Below, piece after piece: positions 1 through 6,255 of a stretch of DNA of 33,336 nt. Within the stretch, counting starts at the first letter, position 1; each line of letters begins with the position of its first letter. A program made the translations under genes and the position numbers. Source of the stretch: Clostridia bacterium (GTDB lineage: Bacteria; Bacillota; Clostridia; Oscillospirales; Acutalibacteraceae); NCBI GenBank assembly GCA_017625435.1, contig JAGAKX010000026.1, positions 1 to 33,336 of the forward strand. The letters run 5' to 3'. Below the pieces are notes generated by a model. That model was not told the origin of the DNA. It did not search any database and saw nothing but the letters and a program-made list of their open reading frames with translations.

Positions 1-634
1 TAACGTTTTTGTTGACGGCTCTTACACCGTATCTCTCCGAAGCATCCGAATCAACCTTGGTTAAGCCGTCAACCATAACCGCCTGCACGTCGGAATCCAG
101 GTCTTCAAGGTAATCCAGCGCGCCGCCCCAGAGAAGATTGATACCGATTTTATATTCGCTGTTCTGAAGATAAACGTTTTTATCAGGTACTTCACGGTTG
201 AATACGTCAACGCCGACAAGCTCAAACACCGCCGTATCCTTATCAAGAGGCTCGAGCGTTATTTTGCAAAGAGTGTTTGATTTTGTTTTGTCAAGCACGC
301 CGTCAATAAAGCTGTAAAAAGGCTTTGTGCCGTCCGATGGTTCAAGGAAAAATTCCTCGGAATGCTGTTCGCCCTTGTGCATATATGTAATTACGCCTTT
401 CATATACGCATCGGATTTATAGCTGATGCCGTAATAATTGAACCAGCCGTAATCGGCATCGCCGAATTCTAGCTCGGCCTTTTCTGATATAATACCGTTT
501 TCAATTCCGCTTACGGACACAGCCTCAATCGCCTCAATTGCAAAATTCGTATCTGCTTTTGATGGCAGAAAACTGCAAAGATATGAGGGAAACAGGAAAA
601 TAAACGAAAGAATAATGGAAAAAAATTTTTTCAA
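1..634 (-). CDS. Secreted protein of unknown function, N-terminal part only
   Basis: An uninterrupted reading frame enters from the left edge and has no stop in the window, giving about 211 residues of an N-terminal portion. It begins with a non-ATG codon: TTG at 634 preceded by AAAGGGTG at suitable spacing is my choice, with an in-frame GTG at 643 as the alternative. The first residues are a typical Sec signal peptide: a lysine pair, then a hydrophobic run rich in Phe, Ile and Leu to about residue 20, then Ser/Lys/Ala before the mature protein. The mature part is acidic and aromatic-rich with beta-strand-like spacing (WFNYYG, MHKGEQHSEEFF, LWGGALDYLED), which suggests a sugar-binding or glycosidase accessory domain. 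I do not recognise the family. It reads in the same direction as the AraC-type regulator gene at its 5' side. Confidence 0.7.
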   Translation of the reverse strand, partial: MKKFFSIILSFIFLFPSYLCSFLPSKADTNFAIEAIEAVSVSGIENGIISEKAELEFGDADYGWFNYYGISYKSDAYMKGVITYMHKGEQHSEEFFLEPSDGTKPFYSFIDGVLDKTKSNTLCKITLEPLDKDTAVFELVGVDVFNREVPDKNVYLQNSEYKIGINLLWGGALDYLEDLDSDVQAVMVDGLTKVDSDASERYGVRAVNKNV

Positions 635-769
635 AGCAATCACCCTTTTTAATAGTTTTTTTGTAAGCTCATAATTCGGGAAGCAGCCGTGAACGCTTAA
701 CGATTCATAGCTTTATCGGTTATAATGCTTAATTTACACGATATTTTTCTTTATTACACCCGCAATTTC
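635..769. other. Short intergenic gap without recognised signals
   Basis: Between the start of the secreted protein and the end of the regulator gene (both minus strand) I see only AT-rich sequence and the ribosome site at about 641-650. There is no convincing hairpin, so read-through from the regulator into the secreted-protein gene is possible. Confidence 0.4.
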
Positions 770-1711
770 TTATTTGGTAACCGTTTTGTCTCTGTATTTT
801 TTGGGCGACATACAATGGAATTTACGAAAAACACGGTGAAAATAGCTGATGTTTTCATAACCTACAAGCTGCGAAATTTCCGAAATTCCGAGATTAGTGC
901 TTTCAAGAAGAAAACAAGCGTGAGATATTCTCTTTTCCTGAACAAGATCCGTATAGGTTTTACCTGTCATTTTTTTTATCTGCTTTGACAGTGCATTAAA
1001 ATCGTAAAAAAGCATCTGAGAAAGCTCCGTCAGGCTTCCGCCCGCAAAATGTGCCTCAATATATTTCAGTACATGAAATATAAGGCTGCTGTCATCACCG
1101 TTATAATCAAGGTCATCAATATGACTGAGAAGCTGAAGCAAAATAAGACCCATTGTTGTTTCGTTTATATTTCTTTGCTCCTGACAGTCATCAAGCAAAT
1201 TCCAGATAAGATTTTCAATAAGGTTCTGCACAGGCAGCACATCCAAAACATTGAAATGGAGATAGCTTGATTTGCCGTTGTCCCCTCGCAAGCATTGAAT
1301 TATAAAACTGTGCAGCAATGATTCCTCGCTGTTCAGCATTTCAAGAGCTTTTTCAAAGAAATGAGGCAAAACAACGAAATTGACCGCTATATCCTGTTCG
1401 GTTGAGGGCAGATTTTCCTGCCTGCAATTCTGGGTCATAAAAAGGATATCTCCCTCATTAAGAACAACGGTTTCATTGTTTATAATATTGGTTTTTGTTC
1501 CTTTATACATATAAATAATCTCAACATAATCGTGGCTGTGCTCCGGAAAATGATTAGTATTTGTATCGGCTCTTACCGCAATAAGCTTTTCTTTTTTCAT
1601 TAACTTAGAGCCCTCAATGATGATTTTCTCTTTATCAGTTTTATTTTTAAGCAAAAAAGAAGGATTGTCATATGTGTGCATAATTAGTCTTTCAATAAGG
1701 TCATCTCTCAT
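770..1711 (-). CDS. AraC-family transcriptional regulator with cupin sensor domain
   Basis: The 313-residue protein has the two-part layout of AraC/XylS sugar regulators. Residues about 35-110 form a cupin-type arm (HSHDYVEI, then GDILFM), the usual effector-binding domain. Residues about 210-310 hold two helix-turn-helix units; the second contains ISEISQLVGYENISYFHRVF, the signature of the family, followed by SPKKYR. The start is set at ATG 1711 because AGGCGGTG lies just upstream; a GTG three codons earlier at 1720 is in frame. It is divergent from the SGNH hydrolase gene at 1911 and upstream of a secreted protein gene on its own strand, so regulation of a local glycan-use cluster is likely but inferred. 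The ligand cannot be told from sequence. Confidence 0.92.
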   Translation of the reverse strand: MRDDLIERLIMHTYDNPSFLLKNKTDKEKIIIEGSKLMKKEKLIAVRADTNTNHFPEHSHDYVEIIYMYKGTKTNIINNETVVLNEGDILFMTQNCRQENLPSTEQDIAVNFVVLPHFFEKALEMLNSEESLLHSFIIQCLRGDNGKSSYLHFNVLDVLPVQNLIENLIWNLLDDCQEQRNINETTMGLILLQLLSHIDDLDYNGDDSSLIFHVLKYIEAHFAGGSLTELSQMLFYDFNALSKQIKKMTGKTYTDLVQEKRISHACFLLESTNLGISEISQLVGYENISYFHRVFRKFHCMSPKKYRDKTVTK

Positions 1712-1910
1712 AACAATCACCGCCTGTTACATACAGTATAACTTATTGCGGATGGGATTTCAACTCTTTTTGTTGCAAATAAGGACACTTTTTCATCTAA
1801 TAATGACCTTTATTTTTTCTATACAAAATGATAAAATTTAAAATACAAAGATAGTGTTCAGAACCATTAATATACTGCTGACAGATGAGAAAGAAGGAGA
1901 GACTCCATTT

Positions 1911-2645
1911 ATGAAGCTTAACAAAAATGATGTTGTTCTGTTTTCAGGCGACTCCATAACCGACGGAAACCGAGGCAGGAGTATGGACTGCAACCACATT
2001 ATGGGTCACGGCTATCAGTACATCGTTGCATCGCAGCTTGCACTTGAAAATGCTGAAAATATGCCCAAATTCATAAACAAGGGCTATTCGGGCGAGAGAT
2101 CAGAGGATCTTCTCAGAAAATGGCAGACGGATGTCATCGATAACAAGCCGACCGTTTTAAGCATTCTTGTGGGAGCAAATGACGGCGGACACGGTTATTG
2201 CACAGAACTCACTCCCGACGAAACGGCACAGCGTTATGAAACGAACCTCCGTGCAATTCTTGAAAAAACAAGAAATGAGCTCGGCGACATAAAAATCATA
2301 GTATGTGAGCCGTTTTATTATCCGCTTGATAACTCGGACTGTTCTTATAAATTCACACCGCATCCCGACGGAGTGGAAGGACCTTTCGAAAGACCTGACA
2401 GCAAGGATACCGGAGGTTCCTTTATATACCGTGAGGCAGCAAACGCAAGAATCAGGGCGGCAGCAAAAAAAGCTGCAGAGGAATTCGGTTGCATTTTCGT
2501 TCCTCTGTATGATAAATTCAAAGAAAACGCCAAAAGATCGAAAATGGAATATTTTATCTGGGACGGTACTCATCCTACCATAGCGGGTCATATGATTATT
2601 GCCCGCGAATGGCTGAAAGCCTGTGAGGATATAACACAGGCATAA
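1911..2645 (+). CDS. SGNH/GDSL-type esterase or acetylesterase-like hydrolase
   Basis: The 244-residue protein carries the conserved blocks of SGNH hydrolases: FSGDSITDG with the nucleophile Ser15, GYSGERS supplying the oxyanion glycine, GAND with Asn90, and DGTHPT with the catalytic Asp218 and His221. There is no signal peptide, so it should act in the cytoplasm, as expected for enzymes that remove acetyl or other ester groups from imported oligosaccharides. The start at 1911 is preferred over an in-frame ATG at 1854 because GAAGGAGAG lies about ten bases before it and the catalytic block begins near the N-terminus, as is usual. It is divergent from an AraC-type regulator and precedes the remains of a sugar transporter gene, which together look like a broken glycan-uptake locus. 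The substrate is unknown. Confidence 0.9.
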   Translation: MKLNKNDVVLFSGDSITDGNRGRSMDCNHIMGHGYQYIVASQLALENAENMPKFINKGYSGERSEDLLRKWQTDVIDNKPTVLSILVGANDGGHGYCTELTPDETAQRYETNLRAILEKTRNELGDIKIIVCEPFYYPLDNSDCSYKFTPHPDGVEGPFERPDSKDTGGSFIYREAANARIRAAAKKAAEEFGCIFVPLYDKFKENAKRSKMEYFIWDGTHPTIAGHMIIAREWLKACEDITQA

Positions 2646-2663
2646 GGATTCTTTTTAATCAGC

Positions 2664-2692
2664 GTAATTTCAATAATCATTTTTGAAATTAC
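2664..2692. repeat. Inverted repeat after the SGNH gene
   Basis: GTAATTTCA (2664-2672) and TGAAATTAC (2684-2692) are perfect 9-base inverted copies separated by 11 bases. The structure is AT-rich and has no T-run beyond it, so it is a weak candidate for a terminator. It could instead be an operator or a leftover of the rearrangement that destroyed the following gene. Confidence 0.5.
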
Positions 2693-2718
2693 TTAATTTA
2701 AGAAAGTCGGATGAAATT

Positions 2719-2969
2719 ATGTCAACAAAAAGAGAAATTATTGAAATAGCTGACAACTCTGCATCTCTCAATAACAGACGATTTGTCGGCACAAAAGAAA
2801 CTGTTGCTTTTGTTCTTGAAGATACTGCACAAAGCCTGAACATCGACAGTTTCAAAGAGAGATGTACGCTGAACTCCGTGAAAGAAGAAGTAAGGTCGCA
2901 GAAAGAATGAAGGCTGCGACAACTGCCGAAGAGATTGCGGAGATCGCAGACTCACAGTTCATAAAATAA
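2719..2969 (+). pseudogene. MFS (glycoside/pentoside symporter type) transporter relic: both ends fused, middle lost
   Basis: From ATG 2719 the frame gives an N-terminus with the run RRFVGTKETVAFVLEDTAQS and then NIDSFKER, resembling the opening of GPH/MFS sugar symporters of Clostridia, just before the first membrane span. At about 2858-2865 the meaning shifts to the next frame, which reads MYAELRERRSKVAERM and ends ADSQFIK-stop at 2967-2969, a charged tail like the cytoplasmic C-terminus of the same transporters. The roughly 400 residues with all membrane spans are absent. In the original frame the product would stop at 2910. I infer an internal deletion of a transporter gene that once served the neighbouring hydrolase; family assignment rests on recognition of the two ends only. 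Confidence 0.55.
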
Positions 2970-3019
2970 CCGATATATACTCCATACAAAACTTCGTATA
3001 AAATACTGTTTCCGGAAGA

Positions 3020-3206
3020 TTATTGTAAATCGATAGTGAATAATGATTTTTTGTATTTTTTCTTGCCCTTACCCTCAATAGAATGAACTTCGTTTTTCTC
3101 AATGAGCTCATTCAAGAGTGCAGGTGTCAGCGTTTACCTTTGCATTGGCTGACATAGTTTTCATAATAGAATTCTTCAATAATATTAGATATTATGAACA
3201 CTCGCA
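3020..3206 (-). pseudogene. Frameshifted relic, possibly the C-terminus of a large serine recombinase
   Basis: On the minus strand, 3206 to 3127 reads a short frame containing NIIEEFYYENYVSQCKGKR before a stop. An overlapping frame, 3130 to 3020, then reads LTPALLNELIEKNEVH, a lysine-rich stretch and SLFTIDLQ-stop. The phrase LTPxLLNELIEKxEVH is very like the C-terminal region (DUF4368-type) of large serine recombinases of clostridial mobile elements. No catalytic domain is present in the window. I infer the worn end of a departed element; the first short frame may belong to something else. Confidence 0.35.
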
Positions 3207-3208
3207 TC

Positions 3209-3242
3209 AAAAATCCTGAATGCTTGTGCGTTCAGGATTTTT
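3209..3242. terminator. Strong hairpin with A/T flanks, bidirectional terminator-like
   Basis: AAAAATCCTGAA (3209-3220) pairs perfectly with TTCAGGATTTTT (3231-3242) around a 10-base loop. The run of T at the 3' side, and of A at the 5' side, fits an intrinsic terminator in either direction. It stands away from any intact gene, so it probably marks the former end of lost genes. Confidence 0.7.
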
Positions 3243-3314
3243 GCTTATTACCTCTTCACTAAAAATATATTCAGAGATTGTTGGGATGTAATAAGCAACA
3301 GTTATTAGTGAAGA
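3241..3314. repeat. Two interleaved inverted repeats (A-B-A'-B')
   Basis: TTGCTTATTAC (3241-3251) is inverted as GTAATAAGCAA (3288-3298), and TCTTCACTAA (3253-3262) is inverted as TTAGTGAAGA (3305-3314). The arms alternate, so both cannot form nested stems; as RNA they would make a pseudoknot. They start where the preceding hairpin ends. The role is unknown. Confidence 0.6.
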
Positions 3315-3556
3315 AGTGAAGATTACAGAAGTCAGACGGAAGTAATTATGAATGTAAATTAAACTCGCTATTACATTTTTTTGGGCAGACGAATAGTAAG
3401 CATTTTTGTATGGTGCTGCGTTTTTTGTTATTATTACAAAGCTGTGTCCTGTCTTTTATATATGTTGAGTATTTATAAGGGATTTTCTTGTGAATACTCA
3501 ATTTTTTGTGCTTTATGTGTGTTACAGACAAAATCAATGCTTGTTATGTATTCAGG

Positions 3557-3586
3557 TTGATTTGTTTGGTGGTTATATGGTATAAT
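3557..3586 (+). promoter_or_regulatory. Sigma-70 promoter of the GNAT-HIT-YqeK operon
   Basis: TTGATT (3557-3562) and a perfect TATAAT (3581-3586) are 18 bases apart, with ATGG just before the -10 box. The first start codon follows at 3619, after GGAGG at 3604-3608. Confidence 0.8.
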
Positions 3587-3618
3587 TTTTTTATCAACTT
3601 ATCGGAGGTCTAATTAAA

Positions 3619-4170
3619 ATGAAGCATTGCGGAACCGGAATGTTAGAAACAGACAGATTGATTTTAAGAAGATATGTAAGTAGTGATGCTGCCGCGATGT
3701 ATAAGAATTGGGCATCCGATTCAGATGTCACTAAATATTTAATGTGGCAAACACACTCCAGTGAAGCAGTAAGCCAAAGTATTATAAATGAATGGTTAAA
3801 AGAATATTCTAACGATAATTATTATCATTGGGCTATAGTATTAAAAGAAAACGGTAATGAGCCTATTGGCGATATTGCCGTCGTACACATGAACGAAGAA
3901 GTTTCTATGATGCATATCGGTTATTGCATTGGTAGAGATTGGTGGCATCAAGGAATTACCTCAGAAGCACTTAAAGCAGTTATGGACTTTTTATTTGATG
4001 TAGTAGATGTAAACCGTATAGAATCAAGACACGACCCAAGAAACCCGAACTCAGGAAAAGTAATGCAAAAATGCGGTATGAAGTATGAGGGAACTTTGCG
4101 TAGTTCTGATTGGAACAATCAGGGCATCTGCGATGCTTGTTATTATGCTTTGTTAAAGTCAGAGCGATAG
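3619..4170 (+). CDS. GNAT N-acetyltransferase, RimJ/RimL type
   Basis: The 183-residue protein starts with the RimJ/RimL-like phrase LETDRLILRRYVSSDAAAMY and continues with GDIAVVHMNEE and IGYCIGRDWWHQGITSEALKAV, which holds the acetyl-CoA pyrophosphate-binding loop, then NxxSGKVMQKCGM near residues 152-165. Members of this family move an acetyl group from acetyl-CoA to the N-terminal amine of ribosomal proteins or to small amines or antibiotics; the acceptor here is unknown. It is the first gene of an AT-rich operon with its own strong promoter and GGAGG site. Codons such as TTA, AGT and ATA are far more common than in the glycosidase genes nearby, which hints at acquisition from elsewhere. 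Confidence 0.92.
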   Translation: MKHCGTGMLETDRLILRRYVSSDAAAMYKNWASDSDVTKYLMWQTHSSEAVSQSIINEWLKEYSNDNYYHWAIVLKENGNEPIGDIAVVHMNEEVSMMHIGYCIGRDWWHQGITSEALKAVMDFLFDVVDVNRIESRHDPRNPNSGKVMQKCGMKYEGTLRSSDWNNQGICDACYYALLKSER

Positions 4171-4193
4171 TTTTATTCAGGAGTAAATATAAA

Positions 4194-4685
4194 ATGAAAT
4201 TCAAATTCCACCCTTTTAATAAAGAAAAATGTGATATGTGTAATGTAATTGAGCAAATCAAAAAAGGTGAAAACCCGTGGTTTGTAAAGGAACTCGAAAC
4301 AGGTTATGTTATTTTAGGTTGGAATCATCATTTTTACGGCTATTCATTATTCATTTGTAAACAGCATGTTGTTGAACTTTTTGATTTAGATATTGATTTC
4401 AGAACAAAATATTTACTTGAAATGACTATTGTTGCTGAAGCTGTTAAAAATGCTTTCGGTGCCGAAAAGATAAATTATGAATGCCTTGGCAACGGAGACA
4501 TTCATTTGCATTGGCACATCTTCCCGAGAAAAACCGGTGATTTGTTGGATTACGGCAACAACGGCAAAGGTCCCGTTTGGTGGTTACCTAAAGAAATAAT
4601 GTGGGCAGATGATAACAAGCCTTCTCCCGATGAATTGGAAGATATGAAAGCAAAACTACTTGCTGAAATGGAAAAACTCTTATAA
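4194..4685 (+). CDS. HIT-family nucleotide hydrolase/transferase
   Basis: The 163-residue protein ends its core with NGDIHLHWHIFPR, the His-x-His-x-His triad motif that forms the catalytic site of HIT enzymes, preceded by GWNHHFYGYSLFICKQH, the usual central strand region. An N-terminal CDMC pair could help bind zinc, as in some HIT proteins. Such enzymes cleave nucleotide phosphoramidates or dinucleoside polyphosphates. ATG 4194 is chosen because AGGAG stands about ten bases before it; a frame opening upstream at 4110 would overlap the GNAT gene by 61 bases and adds unrelated sequence. It lies 23 bases after the GNAT stop and 37 before the YqeK-like gene, which handles a similar class of nucleotides. 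Confidence 0.9.
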   Translation: MKFKFHPFNKEKCDMCNVIEQIKKGENPWFVKELETGYVILGWNHHFYGYSLFICKQHVVELFDLDIDFRTKYLLEMTIVAEAVKNAFGAEKINYECLGNGDIHLHWHIFPRKTGDLLDYGNNGKGPVWWLPKEIMWADDNKPSPDELEDMKAKLLAEMEKLL

Positions 4686-4722
4686 AAATATAGTTAAAAC
4701 AGTTGATTTAAGGTGATTTTTA

Positions 4723-5298
4723 ATGGATAATTGTAATTTGATTAACTTAATTAAAAATAAATACCTCAGCAACAATAAAGAAGATGTTTTGATGCACGTG
4801 GAAAATGTTGCGGAATTAGCTGTAGGTTTAGCTAATGCGTATAACCTCGATGTTTCAAAGACAAAGCTTGCTGCATTGCTTCACGATATAAGTGGAGTTA
4901 TGACACCGCAGGAAATGTATGGTTTTGCCAAAATGCGAAGTTTAGAAATAGACCCTGCCGAAGAAAAATATCACGCTCTTTTACATCAAAGGGTTTCAAA
5001 AATCATAGCACAAGAAGAATATGGTATAATTGATTCAGATATTCTGAATGCCATTGAATGTCACACAACTCTAAGGAAAAACGCAAGTGTGTATGATAAG
5101 GTAATATTCATTGCAGATAAAATATCTTGGGACCAAAAAGGTGTACCTTTATATGATGATTTAATAAAAAGTGCAACTGTTGAATCATTAAATGAATCCT
5201 GTTATCTTTATATAAACTATCAGTTTGATAACAATCTGTTAGTTATGCCTCATCAGTGGATATTGGAGGCTTATGAGGATTTGCAAAAGCATAGGTGA
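4723..5298 (+). CDS. HD-domain hydrolase, YqeK-like (Ap4A hydrolase family)
   Basis: The 191-residue protein has HVENVAELAVGLA near residue 26, then LAALLHDISG with the paired His-Asp of the HD phosphohydrolase superfamily, then HALLHQRVSK, ECHTTLRK and VIFIADKISWD, in the same order and spacing as YqeK. YqeK enzymes hydrolyse diadenosine tetraphosphate symmetrically to ADP using an iron centre. The canonical HTTGR motif reads HTTLR here, so the match is to the wider family rather than a strict YqeK. It is encoded in an operon with a HIT protein, so two enzymes of dinucleotide or modified-nucleotide turnover sit together. It lacks the NadD and RsfS neighbours that chromosomal yqeK usually has. 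Confidence 0.85.
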   Translation: MDNCNLINLIKNKYLSNNKEDVLMHVENVAELAVGLANAYNLDVSKTKLAALLHDISGVMTPQEMYGFAKMRSLEIDPAEEKYHALLHQRVSKIIAQEEYGIIDSDILNAIECHTTLRKNASVYDKVIFIADKISWDQKGVPLYDDLIKSATVESLNESCYLYINYQFDNNLLVMPHQWILEAYEDLQKHR

Positions 5299-5302
5299 AA
5301 TT

Positions 5303-6103
5303 ATGATTTATGATATAAGAACACATGAGTCAGCTACGCAGACGCTTGCTGATGCTACAGGCATTCCCCGTAATATCTGGGTATATGAAAGCTATTTGCT
5401 TGACGGAGGTGCCGGTACAGATTATTTATGTGACATTATAGAGAAGTATAATGGTCATTTGCCGTCTTTTGATGATTTATATCTGATTATCAGTCATATA
5501 ACAACCAGCGCGAACGGTTGTGCTGAAATTGCAGAGAACGGAATTGGTGATTTGCAATCTGCATACAGAAACACAAATTCAGAATTAAGGCAGTTTTTAG
5601 ACAGAAACGGTATCGCTATAGACCTTGATTCCGCTTATTTAACCTATAACGGACAGCGTTACAGTATTGAATATGACGGAGAAAACTGTCCTCGGGATGA
5701 TGAAAGCATAGAGTACAAAGCCTGGAGTGTCGGCGGAAAATTCTATTTTGATAACGGTCTTTGCGGTTTCTTTGCTATTGATCCTGAAATTTCCTATGGC
5801 GGTTCTGTTCATATTCGGCCTGAGATTCTTTACAATATTGACGAGCTGTTAAACACGGATTTAGCAGATGAGTGGAAAAACAGTCATTCTGCTTATGAAA
5901 TTACATTTAAGATTCATAGCAGGGAATTGGATTTATACTCACAAAACAATGACGACGATGAAGAAAAGGTTATCGGGCTTTTACTCAAGGCGTTTAATGA
6001 AATGTGTTCAGGGCCATCAGAAGTTCTTGCTCAATGCAAACCTGATGTCATAATAACACCCGATAAAATAATTGATATTAAGCCTTTTGATAAATGGCAA
6101 TGA
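5303..6103 (+). CDS. Hypothetical protein, 266 residues
   Basis: I do not recognise this family. The start is placed at ATG 5303, five bases after AGGTG inside the end of the preceding gene; an in-frame ATG at 5273 has GGAGG too close to it and would overlap more. The protein is acidic and soluble, with no signal peptide or membrane span. It has a helical N-terminal half, a middle part with beta character (TYNGQRYSIEYDGEN, KFYFDNGLCGFF, GGSVHIRPEIL) and an acidic NDDDEE stretch before a last helix. It ends the operon of GNAT, HIT and YqeK-like genes and shares their AT-rich codon use. A link to those enzymes is suggested only by position. Confidence 0.75.
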   Translation: MIYDIRTHESATQTLADATGIPRNIWVYESYLLDGGAGTDYLCDIIEKYNGHLPSFDDLYLIISHITTSANGCAEIAENGIGDLQSAYRNTNSELRQFLDRNGIAIDLDSAYLTYNGQRYSIEYDGENCPRDDESIEYKAWSVGGKFYFDNGLCGFFAIDPEISYGGSVHIRPEILYNIDELLNTDLADEWKNSHSAYEITFKIHSRELDLYSQNNDDDEEKVIGLLLKAFNEMCSGPSEVLAQCKPDVIITPDKIIDIKPFDKWQ

Positions 6104-6173
6104 TTTATAAGAAATGCGTTGCTGAATTGCTGATAGGGAAGCTTTGGCTTCATCATGAGAACCTCAGATTTTA

Positions 6174-6208
6174 CGCATATTGACCTTTATGCGGTGGTAT
6201 GGTAAAAT
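6174..6208 (+). promoter_or_regulatory. Promoter of the ABC exporter with an inverted repeat around the -35 box
   Basis: TTGACC (6180-6185) and TAAAAT (6203-6208) are 17 bases apart. CGCATA (6174-6179) and TATGCG (6188-6193) flank the -35 box as a perfect inverted repeat, the geometry of a repressor site. Which protein would bind is unknown. Confidence 0.6.
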
Positions 6209-6255
6209 TATTTTTGTAAAAATATATTGCTATAGTGTTTTAAGGAGGGGAATTT

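Larger units (their letters stand above)
2970..3556. other. Gene-poor stretch with decayed sequence
   Basis: No intact gene is credible here. It holds a frameshifted minus-strand relic (3020-3206), a strong hairpin (3209-3242) and a set of interleaved inverted repeats (3241-3314). The remaining part, about 3320-3556, is AT-rich without motif or usable ribosome site; the longest open frame there (minus, 3346-3537) has a low-complexity Lys/Ser composition and no support. Confidence 0.6.

Noticed and set aside
725..988. Open frame on the plus strand opposite the AraC gene
   Set aside because: It lies fully antisense to the conserved helix-turn-helix coding region and its composition is the mirror of that gene.
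2157..2591. Open minus-strand frame of 144 codons
   Set aside because: It is antisense to the SGNH hydrolase catalytic region, has no ribosome site and a Cys/Arg-rich, unnatural composition.
3346..3537. Minus-strand frame of 63 codons in the gene-poor stretch
   Set aside because: No ribosome site, low-complexity Lys/Ser/Thr content, and no fold-like pattern.
3557..6208. Similarity between the two promoters at 3557 and 6180 considered as a repeat
   Set aside because: Both share GGTGGT and ATGGTA before the -10 box, but this is short and fits a common extended -10 pattern.
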